Part shown: in pieces, positions 22,261 to 32,400 of the stretch
Position numbering within the stretch: position 1 is the first letter of the stretch
Layout: each line of letters opens with the position of its first letter
Origin: Bursaphelenchus xylophilus
Lineage: Eukaryota; Nematoda; Chromadorea; Rhabditida; Aphelenchoididae
Assembly (NCBI GenBank): GCA_904066235.2
Contig: CAJFCV020000004.1
Location: forward strand, 10,354,001-10,418,000
Length of the DNA: 64,000 bases
Reading direction: 5' to 3'
Position numbers and translations under genes: made by a program
The notes under the pieces: model-generated
The model's input: only the letters and a program-made list of their open reading frames with translations
What the model was told of the DNA's origin: nothing
Database searches by the model: none

Positions 22261-23503
22261 TTACATTTCCAGTAACTGATAATCTGTCAACTGGTCGAAC
22301 CGCTTCAGAGAGCGGTCCTTCAGCAACAAAAAATTTATGTGATTTGTTATCTCTCCCAGCAAATCGTTATGAATCATCAATTTGGCTGGCATGCTTGACG
22401 TCGAACCGATTCGCTGTAAGAGGTTCGAGTAGCGCCGCAGACGCACGTATTCGTAGATGAGGGTGGATTCGAGGGTCGAATCGTTCCGATATTTGCGGCC
22501 GAAGGCGCGGTTCGCAAACAAAAACTGATAGTTCAGATAAACAAAGCCGTCAGTGATTTCCACATTGGCCAGAGTGTTTTGCAGCGAGAGGTAGGCTTTG
22601 AAGCGGCTCAGCTAGAAATGTCACGGGCATTTGAGGAATTTGGACGCAGTGATCCCTACAGTACTTTTTTCATTATTTTTCCGACAGACTAACAATAATG
22701 AAGAATCTAAAATCAAGCCTCTGTAAAGAAAATTGCAACCGTACAAAAAATTTGTTCGTTTTAGACGGTTTCGTTGATGAAATTATTTCCCTTGAGACCT
22801 CAGAAATTTGCGATGACCTGGCTTCGCATATAAGCATTCATTATACAAACTCTTTGTAACCGGAACTTGTGAACTCTATTTTGTCCGTCAACGGTTGTAT
22901 TTCCGCTTTATCATCTAAATAAATGGAAATATTTGATGATAAGGTTTAGTCATCCTTAATTAAAAGTATCATAGAATATAATCATCATTTCTCTTCACCT
23001 ACCTGCCATTTGCTTGCGGCACCCTCTGCAATTTTTACTAAACAGAACGTCAGCAAAACCGCAAACCATATCTCGAGGTATTTCACTTCTGGCAGAGTAT
23101 CTTTTCTGTATAAAATACCAAGAAGAGAAGTGATTGTTAACAGGAGATCTAGAATTTTCCAAAAAATACAGTAATGCTTTTTACGGACATACAGAAAAGC
23201 AGATAAATATGCACAATATTTGATGGTGGGAACAGTGAAATCAACGACAATCTGATTGAGTAATAAAACGTTTTCACCGCCGTATACAGCAACACTGTTT
23301 GCAGAACAAAAATTGCCAAATGCTGAAAGAAAAGGCGGGTTATTAACATAGCGAAAAGGCTGCTGACTTACACTCCAATGTTCATGGTCAACCACTAGCT
23401 CACAATCAATGAAAAAGTATACTGCTATCGTAACCGATGCAACGAATAGCTTAAGAATACATAAAAACCAAAGGAGCGTTATTCCGTCGTGGAATCTTCG
23501 CAT
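22261..23503 (-). CDS. Multi-pass membrane protein of unknown family
   Basis: Minus strand, exons 23503-23374, 23322-23003 and 22611-22261 (266 aa). The first intron (51 nt, A|GTGTAAG to TTTCTTTCAG) is a multiple of three and also open, so an unspliced form adds 17 residues; both readings keep the frame. About four hydrophobic segments are visible (ITLLWFLCILKLFVAS, then around NQIVVDFTVPTIKYCAYL, WKILDLLLTITSLLGILY, WFAVLLTFCLVKIAEG), followed by a soluble C-terminal region of about 115 residues rich in Leu, Arg and Asn. I do not recognise the family. The stop lies 148 bp from the B2 stop, so the genes converge. The start is the first in-frame Met before TM1. An MITE remnant lies in intron 2. 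Confidence 0.68.
22650..22694. repeat. Family 1 MITE terminal fragment
   Basis: Only the right end remains: TTTTCATTATTTTTCCGACAGACTAA.. lies in the second intron of the membrane-protein gene. Confidence 0.55.
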
Positions 23504-23727
23504 TTATCCGCAATTACTGCGGGGATTTTCGGGAAGTCCCTCGGATGGAGTTGTGTTTACACAAGTAGTCGGTTAAATGTGTAACAGGCTAGTCGGACCA
23601 TAATTCGCAGCCTACAAAAGAGATCATCTTGAGGCTCGCAAGTTTAGAAGATCAAAGCCCAACTTTGTGATGTTGTTACATATGCATATGGCTCGAGACT
23701 TCTCAATATTCGTGTGCCCAGAAAATA
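23504..23727. other. Promoter-side flank of the membrane-protein gene
   Basis: No gene or repeat recognised in this stretch. Confidence 0.25.
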
Positions 23728-23921
23728 TGTTACGATGGCATACGGTTCGAGTGATCAACCCAGTAACCAACCAAGACGAGAGCTCACGAGTCAAGTGATT
23801 TTATTCAGCGGAAGGCGCGCCTTTTATAGGGAAACCCACGTTGAAAAGTACAATCAAATTTGAATAAAGGAAGATAGTTTCCAGTGAGAAAATCCTCGAA
23901 GCTCGGTCGTTCCGTTTCACA
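23728..23921 (-). mobile_element. Solo LTR (copy 3), minus orientation
   Basis: Read on the minus strand it starts TGTGAAACGGAACGACCGAG, has CCTATAAAAGGCG then GCTGAATAAAATCACTTGAC, and ends near CCATCGTAACA, giving the TG...CA borders expected of an LTR of 194 bp. I do not see a matching target-site duplication. Confidence 0.65.
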
Positions 23922-25216
23922 TCTCCTCCAAGTGATCAAATCGGGCACGGCCTGGTACATCTACATCCACTGAACGAACATGCATGCTTTTCTAAGTCCT
24001 GGGTGACTTGAGATTCTGGACTGGACCACCTGAGAGGCAAAGCTTCCGATTTAACGTGGTAGCTCATCTTTTACCTTATATGTCCATCTTTATTCTCCGC
24101 GTTTCTTGCTACACTCTCTGATCCGACCACGTTACCGTGGATTTGGCAGGGTCCTTATCTCTCCACTTCCTTGACCTCAACTCCCTAGAAAGACTGATGA
24201 GTGGAGGTTGATCAAGGCCGTCAAGATGAATCGGAGATGGAAAATGAGGTAAAATCGGAGCCATCTTTACGGACAGCGAATTTCATCATTTTCTGGACAC
24301 AGAAACATTTTGAATAGTCGGTATATAATGCCTCATAATTAAGAAACATTTTAGATTATGTTAATGCAAAACAACTGAAAAAATTTCTGTCTCTTTCAAT
24401 GGACTTTTACCGCCTCAATAACATGATGATAAGGCATGACTAATAATGTCGTAAGACAACAGAAGACTGCATTCCACAGATAAAGCCGTTGTTTGTCATA
24501 CTCCTTTGCGAGTTAAAAAAGCTAACTCTTCGGCAAAAGTGTTATTCAGTACCACCATATTAGCTTGACTCATATTTTTTTGCAGTAAAACATAGCCCTT
24601 TTAGACGTCATATTCAAATTTCAAGCCTTGTCAGAGGCATTGGCGTAAGCCCTTCTGCGTTGTCGAAGATGATAAGGTTGATTTTTATTTATAAATCGGT
24701 CCAAACTATACTCATTTCGCTATTGTTCAGACCAAAGGTCTGAGTCAGCCAGTTTCACGAAAACATGACTATTCAGGCTTGTTATTGTTACAGAGCTATT
24801 CGGGTTTTAAGCACCAAATCATCACTTGTCCAGCCTTCAGCACACTGCTGTTTTCCTTTTCCGTTAAACAATTTCTTTTGTAAATTTCAACATCTCAAAT
24901 TCATTTTTTGAACTCTCATAAGTCACAATTGCGCAACCAAGGCGCAAAACAAATCGTTGGGGCCGCGCCCAGCCACACCCTGTAGTCTAATTCAATCAGC
25001 TTTTTGGGGAACCTTTCTGTTTTGTCACTCCTTCTATTCCTCCACGTAATATCAAAGCAATCGGAAATTTCCTGTGGCCCGAATCGTCTTATCAGTTTAT
25101 CGGAACCGAAAAAACGGCTTGTTCCCGAAACAGCACACAGTTTCGTTAGAAGCGGTGTCAAGTACATAACCCTCTTACTTGCAGCCTTCATTTGGTATTG
25201 TTCGTTGTGAGGAGAG
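23922..25216. other. Upstream region of the GPI-protein gene, no gene
   Basis: No convincing frame. The last 220 bp (about 24995-25216) match the upstream region of the chimeric gene at about 28000-28216 (for example GCAATCGGAAATTTCCTGT in both and AGTACATAACCCTCTTACTT/AGTACATTGGCCTATTACTT). The shared TTACTTGCAG is a plausible trans-splice or UTR acceptor. Confidence 0.45.
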
Positions 25217-27509
25217 ATGATGAAACTTGCACTGGCAATCTTGGCGGTGCTGGCGGCTTCGGTGCAGGCTGCCAAATATTACGATGGTGAGTTGATGGCT
25301 AGGGTGAAGACATTGCGGCGATCCATTTACTTGTCTCTTAGTAAGGTCGCTGGAGTGATGCATTGTGAGCAGACAAAAGTTCGCTTTGCACAGTGATATA
25401 GGCTTTTATACGTTTGCACCGTCGCTTTTTCGACACAGTGCAAATGCCAAGCGTCACTCCAGCGGTTTTGCTAGCCGTAGCGACGTTTTAGAAATGGTTT
25501 TCAGTCTGTCGGGAAAATAATGTGCGAAATTTCGTACCCAAATGTCGCATCGCCGCCGAAAAACTAAATTGTGTTGCGACAAAATCAAATTTGATTTTTA
25601 CTAACTTCGCGAGCGGCGCAGCGACAGAGCTCCCACTATTTTCCCGACAGACTGACAGAGATCTTGTCGATTCCTTATCTCATTTTTTTCAGATTCTGCA
25701 AAGGCCGCTCTGACAATTGGAACCGAGGAATCCAAATCCTTGGACTTCAAGTTCCAAGCCGACCACAGCGACATCTTTGTTTTTGGTCCTGCTTGCGAGA
25801 AAGCTGACAGCTGTGCCAAAGAAGCTCATGCGACCTTCGACCCGGTGTAAGCAATGTATATATATGGCTTGGGACTTCTATGTCTCTCCGCAAGAGTCTA
25901 TCCGAACCGTGCAAATTTAGTACAAAGTTAGAAGTTACGCAATCTGGCATAACGTTGCGCAATTTCTCTCTTTGTAAGAATTTCTGCCCTTCTCTGCCGC
26001 CTCCTCCTTTTTCGTCAACTTTTCACTTTGGACTAAACTTGCAGGGTTCGTATGGACCCTTGCGGATAGATTTAGAAGCCCCGAGCCATATATGTAATAT
26101 GATGCATTCTTTTAGAAAAAACAACGGAACTGTTGGGTCTCAAGACTTGCATTTCAACGGCGTCGTCGTAGATGAGTACAGTGGAATTACAGTCCAGGTC
26201 AGTTTGAAGGGCGTTGGCACGCAGTGATGCGTCCGTCAATGACCTCCGTTTAATTAGAAATTTTTAAAGTCCCAAGTGGAAGTTTAAGCCGAAAGAGTCT
26301 TTTTACGTAACAAGCGCCTCTTATAAGTTTCATGTTAATCTTAAACTGTATAAAAACATAATCGAATGAGACGTAACCTAGAACACTATAAAGTGTTACT
26401 TAAAACACTAAAATGTTACGTAAAAAACAAAATGTTTACTACTAATCGGGGAAAATGCGATATCCATTTGTGGGAGCGAAAAAAAAATTCTTTTAGAGTG
26501 CGACAGAATTCGTGGCACGATAGATTTTCAAAACTTTTTGCCGCAGGATTAATACGTATGACTTGTTGTTCCAGTTGCTGTGTACTCTATAACATACAAA
26601 TTTTGCATTACATAGGCAGACAAAGGTTATAAAACTAAGGTCCTATATTTCAGCTGGACAAAGCCGTTTCTACGCACAAGATCTTGGTTGCAACAAAGCC
26701 TATCGATCCCAAGAAAACGGTTTCTTTTGACAGCGACGCCTATTTCGGCTTGCGAATCCACAGAGACGACACTGCATTCTCTTCGTTGGTCGATGGTCAG
26801 GAAGAAGGAAAAAAGTTCTTGTTGATCATCCCGAAAGACCCCAAGGTGAGCGAAAAATCAGGGTATTTTGGAAGTTGTGAGAATGGCTTGAACAGTTAAA
26901 CGTTGCAGAACAGCAAGAGCGAAGGCCAGGTGGTTGTTGGAGCGGACGATAACAAAGCTTGCGCCGAGTTCAGTCTGCAAGACACTCAAGTGTTCAGCAA
27001 CCAAAGTTCGTGGGCGGTGCAGATCAAGTACGTTCATTTAGACTCTTGCAATATATCAAAAATAAATTTTAAATCGCTAACGGTGTATTTGCAGCATTAC
27101 ATACAGTGGAAAATCAGGCCTCGTGAATGTGGCACCCGCTTTCACCGAGAAACTACTTATCAATGATAGAATCAAGGCCGAGATCTTCGGTTCGGGAGAG
27201 TTGTCTGCTGATGAGTACAAAAACGCGACGGATTTGGTGATCAAGCACGGAAAGGTTGAGATCAAGATCCCGAAAGAACAGCTGTTCGTGGAAAAGGACA
27301 AGAAATACGTTCTGAACGCCGACCCGACTGGTACCCATGATGATTTTCAGCTCGGCCTCAATAACAATGTCCTGAAGAACTATTGCATCAAGTTGGTGAA
27401 GGAGACGGAGAAGTACACCATTGGCCTCTCCGACCGAAAGAACTCCGTTGGCTTGGTGTCGGCGAGCCTCGGCCTGTTGATGGGAATGCTTGCAGTTGTC
27501 CGGCTTTAA
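25217..27509 (+). CDS. Secreted, probably GPI-anchored protein of unknown family
   Basis: Six exons: 25217-25286, 25693-25844, 26045-26197, 26654-26845, 26909-27027, 27095-27509 (366 aa). All phases join. The N-terminus is a signal peptide (LALAILAVLAASVQA, cut near AA|K). The body has two Cys in exon 2, one in exon 3 and others later, with beta-rich composition. The C-terminus ends in a hydrophobic tail (SASLGLLMGMLAVVRL) after a small-residue stretch, as expected for GPI addition. I do not recognise the domain; it resembles the style of small nematode extracellular proteins. ATGATG gives two possible starts; the first is annotated. Intron 1 carries two different MITEs in succession. AATAAA at about 27588. 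Confidence 0.78.
25345..25477. repeat. Family 2 element in intron 1 of the GPI-protein gene
   Basis: Left AAGGTCGCTGGAGTGATGCA, right GCGTCACTCCAGCGGTTTTG, with TTTGCACAGTG and ACAGTGCAAATG inside. Confidence 0.65.
25501..25655. mobile_element. Family 1 MITE in intron 1 of the GPI-protein gene
   Basis: TCAGTCTGTCGGGAAAATAA to TATTTTCCCGACAGACTGA. It starts about 24 bp after the family 2 element, so two MITE families fill most of this 406-nt intron. Confidence 0.85.
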
Positions 27510-27754
27510 AATTACGCCCTCCAGATTCTATAAAAGAAGATTTTGATCTATATTTACTATTATATCATTCGCCATAAACAAGTTTTAATAAAGAAAAAAT
27601 TGATAATAAGATGGCATTTTGGCAGGCCATAGCGAGGGAATGTGCTGCTTTAAAAAATAGTGAAGATTTGAGAACTAGGGTTACTATTTTAACACCGTAA
27701 TCTATTACGTAGTATAGTAGAAATTTTGTATTGACAAGTTCCTGGTACTGATGT
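27510..27754. other. Intergenic spacer, no gene
   Basis: Contains the AATAAA of the preceding gene and a short repeat (GAAATTTTGTATTGACAAGT) also at 16388. Confidence 0.3.
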
Positions 27755-27860
27755 GAGAAAATTTGATTGTGCTTTCCCACGTAGGATTTCCCTACACAAG
27801 GTCCGCTTGTCACTCATTAAATCACTTGAATTCGAGCTGCTCGACGGTTGTTTTATTGTC
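27755..27860 (+). mobile_element. Partial LTR (copy 4)
   Basis: AAAATTTGATTGTGCTTTCCC...CACTCATTAAATCACTTGAA resembles the LTR copies but the TATA and AATAAA positions are mutated. Confidence 0.45.
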
Positions 27861-28216
27861 TTCTCTGGCCTTGGTTTTCCGCAAGTGCGCTCTTCAAAAA
27901 AGATGTTCATATTCCATGCAACAATATGTCAAACCATGAATGAATGTTTTTTGGACCGTCCAATACACCATTCTGCAATTTAATTTAATCAGTTCTGAAT
28001 CGTTGAATTAGTAACCTTTCCGTTTTGCCACTCCTTTTATTCCCCTGCGAAATATATATCATAGCAATCGGAAATTTCCTGTAGCCATAATTGTCCGTCC
28101 GTTTATCGGAGCCAAGAAATTGTTTGTTCCCTAACGAACTTTGCTGGAATTAGTGTCAAGTACATTGGCCTATTACTTGCAGTCGTCTACTGGATTGTCT
28201 GCTGTGAAGAGCGATA
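27861..28216. promoter_or_regulatory. Duplicated upstream region of the chimeric ShKT gene
   Basis: From about 28000 the sequence aligns with 24995-25216 upstream of the GPI-protein gene, up to and including the start codon region. The promoter was therefore copied with the gene's first exons. Confidence 0.55.
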
Positions 28217-28846
28217 ATGCAACTTGTACTGGCAGTCTTCGTAGTGCTGGCCGCTTCTGTGCAGGCTGCCAAAAATAATGATGGTTAGTTGAGGGCGAAG
28301 AACAGAGGCGTTTAAGCTTCATATTCAGAGATCCTTTCCGTTTTGTGATTTTGCTTTTTCAGAGACGGCAAAGGCCGCTGTAACAATCGGAAGCAACAAA
28401 TCCAAATCTTTCCATTCCAAGTTTCAAACTACTTGCGAACCTAACTGCTTTGACAATAACATGTGTTGCAAGTGGTTTGCTCCTCGGGGAGGATGTGAAG
28501 ATCCGGCTATTCAGCAACTGTGTCAACTGAGTTGTGGAAACTGTGACGGTGAAGCCAGACCGGTCACTAGTAAGCAAAAGGTGTACGGTGTTTTTATCAT
28601 CCTTCTTTAGTATGCGAGGACTTCTACGATACTTGTGCATTGCACGCAAGCCAAGGAAAATGCGATCCGAATCCGTGGATGCTTGAGAATTGCAGATACA
28701 GCTGCAACTCATGCGTTTCCGACGAATATTTGTTAGAGACATGCCCTTATTCAGGAGGATTAAAGCTAGTGGACCCTTGGTACAAAGGGTACCACACGAA
28801 TACCGCTGAGGCGCTGGTTGACAGTGGAACTCGCGTATCGTCCTGA
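28217..28846 (+). CDS. Chimeric secreted protein: duplicated signal/N-terminus plus two ShKT-like domains
   Basis: Three exons: 28217-28283, 28363-28569, 28611-28846 (169 aa). Exon 1 and the first part of exon 2 are a diverged copy of the neighbouring GPI-protein gene: signal peptide with LAVFVVLAASVQA, same intron phase, then AKAAVTIGSNKSKSFHSKF. From there the sequence switches to Cys-rich modules: one spanning exon 2, ending QLCQLSCGNC, and another in exon 3, ending NCRYSCNSC, each with the spacing of a ShKT-like domain. The 3' end just after the stop still resembles the hydrophobic GPI tail of the neighbour but in another frame, so the copy has lost or shifted its anchor signal. Likely secreted; role unknown. 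Could be a recently formed gene or a decaying one. Confidence 0.7.
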
Positions 28847-29401
28847 TGTTGGGACTGCTTGCAGTCCACCTACCATGAACAAATTGCAATAATCAAGAAA
28901 TAAACAATTTAAACGCACTTTTACCAGCATATGTAACATCAAACAGAGTAAACTGTTTGAGGATACCTCTAAAGACGTTGACTTCCAAGACTGGGTATAC
29001 AAATTCTTGGATTGCTATATTAGCCAAAGAAATTGATAACCACAAAGTTTGGCGTAGCGAACGGAAGAAATATTCCGGCTCAACTGCCAGCCTCTTCAAC
29101 GTTTTCAGGCTCAATGTGTTTGTGATTGTCGATCTTATCGCAAGATTGCTTTGAAGGAATCAATAGGATCAAAGCACACAACAACCCCTTAAAAATCTAC
29201 GTCATTTTCTATAAACATCTTTATTTTATGCCAAATGTCATGCACATTCGAGAGTAATATATATTGCGTACAAACTGAGATACTGATATTATTTTACAGA
29301 ATGCAAATCATGTCATTATGTTAACCACCTGGATATGATGTGTTGAAAGAGCCATTTTCTCGAATCAAGCGAAATATATTAACCTAGCCACCTGTTGCGT
29401 G
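28847..29401. other. Intergenic spacer between convergent genes
   Basis: AAATAAACAATT near 28899 may be the poly-A signal for the chimeric gene. On the minus strand, CATAAAATAAAG near 29218-29229 may serve contactin. No gene seen. Confidence 0.35.
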
Positions 29402-32400
29402 CTAAAGGAGTATCCTGAGGAGGAGTACGATCAAGATTGCAGCGGGATTGCAGAAAACACACCGAGCGGACGAGGGTTGGTCTGGAGCCCCAATTCGTAT
29501 TGTTGTGGATTGAGATCGAGGTCCGGTGCCGCCTTTGTTGAAGCCAGCAACTTGGATCTTGTAGTAGAACATCAACTTTAGTCCGTCAATCCTGGCTGAA
29601 GGCTTGGATGGGTCTTGGAGTTGAGATTCAAGAAGATCGAGGACCACTGGCTTCTCGGCCGTTTCACTTATGTAGACGTAAACCTGAAATCATAGTATTT
29701 AGAAGGGCAATACTTTTTTTGGCAAACACGAGTCTGACGGAAAAATAATGAGCAAAATGTCGCATCAAAGGTACCATCGATACTGAGAAAATGACTTGTG
29801 CCGCGGCAAAATCAAATTTCAGCGACTCGATCGGTGCAGCGACATTGTGCTCATTATTTTCCCGACTGACTGACAGTCTCACTTTTTATGTTCAACTCAC
29901 CTTGTATCCCCTCTCATTAGCCGTCGAATTCCCAACAGTCCGCAGTTTTACCGCCGTCCAGTCGATCAGCGTGGTATAGCCACTTAGTGTTTCCGTCAAC
30001 TTTATCTTGGTTATCTCCGGCGCATGAACTGGTGCCGGCTCGGCCGTCCTGGTTGGCTTTGTCGTCAAGCTCTGCCTTCCTCGTCTTCCGTATTGATCAA
30101 AAGCTCCGATGGAGCACTGATACTCGGTCCACGGCTTCAGGCCACCGACTAGCCACTGGCTATACGAATGGGCTATGGACAGGTTGAATTCTGCATTTTG
30201 TTCGGTGACCTCTTTCACGGGCCCGTCAAAGACTTCAACGCAAGATATCTGCGCGCCTATGACATTCTCACATTCGCCGGCTCGCGCCCACGTCCACGAC
30301 AGGTTGAGATGCGTCGCGTTGTAGGTGTTTAGAACAACGTCAACGGCAAACCTTTTCGGTCCATGGCCAGTCACATAAACTACTGTGTCTGTGGCGGCTG
30401 GTCCAGCGCCGAGATCGTTGAGTGGTTGAACGCCCACGGCAATAATTTGACAATCTTCGTCGCTCTTCTTCTCCTTGGATGTTAGCGCCTTCAGCGCGAT
30501 AACATGAGTCGGCTGATCAACGATGTCGTAATGATGACGAACATCATTGGTGGAGTCGGTCCAAGTGACATTGTAGCGAAGATTCGGTCCGGATGTGTGC
30601 TTAGTTTCAACCGGATCCCATTCCAACAGAAGATGGGATGTATCCAGAATTTTCCAACGGATATTCTGAACAATATCTTCCGGAGGTGAGGGCGGAGTCT
30701 GAAGCCAGTCAGTACTTGAAGAAGCCGGGCTGAGGGTTCCATCAGCCAGCTGAGTGCGCACACGAAATTGGTACTTCGTGTTTGGAGAGAGCTCTCGGAC
30801 CAAATACGATCCGATAATCTTGTCTTGCGTTCGGTAGAGCGCCTGAGAGACCGGTCGCCAAGTTCGATCCGACTGTGTGCGACGCTCGATTTGATAACCT
30901 TCGAGCTTAGCCTCCTGAAAATTAACGTTAGTGATAAAAAAATAAGTTGTGGTGTACGATCAAACCTAGGTAAGTAGAGGTGGCGCTTGGACCACCGCTC
31001 TCAGGAAAGACACATGTTTTGGAATAAGGTTTATTGAGAAGACCACACCGGGAAAGGGAAAATAAGATTATGTTCTTAAAATTGGTGACGAGACGTTGCT
31101 TTTATATGAGTTGGTTTATGCTAATTTCTGTGGGAATTGCAGAGGCCTTTGAGGCTCCACAACAAAGTAGTTCATGCGAAAAACTACCAAACATTACTTA
31201 CAATCCCTTCGCTCTTCCTCGCCATCGACGGCAATCTCCAAGCCAGCTTGACCGCTGTCGGCAGGACTTCCAAGAGCTTGACTTGTGTTGGAGTAAATGC
31301 CGTTGCCATTGAGCTTCCTCCGTAAGGCTCCAGTTCAGCACTTGCGCCACCAAAAACAGAAGAACAAGCAAACCTTCCCACATTGTGGTTAACAAACGCT
31401 GCCGATGCATCAAGCTCCGCTCGTTGCTTCACGTGCCCGGGATCCTCTGCACTTCTGATAAATTGTCGCATTTTCAGTCGTCCTTTCTTGGCCAGCATCC
31501 TGGCTGACTGATCGTTGAATTGCCAATCGAAATGAGCCTCCGGACAAACGTCGCTCTCGCTGCATTCTAGCTCCGCTTCGCAAGTGAGACGAATTCCGTA
31601 GCCGCCTTCGTCTTCTTGCTGAACAGACTGACTAATCGAAACCTTTGGCTTGGCTAAAAATTGAGTTCATTTAATTAATAGTTGCTGGTGTGGTGTCTAA
31701 GGTTTTAAAGGCCCAAAACTCACTCATTAGGGTGATATTGACAAACGCTGAGGCTTCGCCCGCATTGTTTGTTGCTCTGCATTCATATCGGCCCGAATGA
31801 GCTTTGGTAAACTTCTCAATAAGCAGTAAGGTCACGTTATTCTCTACGATCTCTTCGAATTTTGCATTGGAGCCATCGTGCCGCAGCCACTTTGCTTTTC
31901 CATGCGGTATCGCGTAATACAGGCACGGTAGCAGCTAAAAAATTTGCTTTTAAAACTTGTTTGTAACAAAGACTATATTATAAAAGGCATTGCTCAACTT
32001 ACAAGTCGCGTTCCTTCTACCACAAAGACTCTTTGCGGAAAGATATTCGGATGGAAAGCTGGTGAAACATTCTTCACCGTAAGCCTTGCAATAGAGCCAG
32101 TTGATCCGATCTCGTTGGTCAGACGACATTGATAAATTCCCTCATCTTCTTCTTGAACATCCTTCAAAATCAAGTCATTTCCCTTGAGTTTCAGACGCTT
32201 TCGATCTTCCGGAGCCATGAGAATCGGAACCAAAGGCTGACCATTCCGAAACCATTCGATATGAGAGCCGTGGCCGGGAGTTGGCTCCGCCGAAGGGCAG
32301 GAGAACTTGACTTCAGAGTAGACAGAGGTCATCGTGTCTTTGAGCGGCCGGAGGATTGATGGAGGCGCTGGAATTGAAATTTTTGAAATAATAAAGGCTG

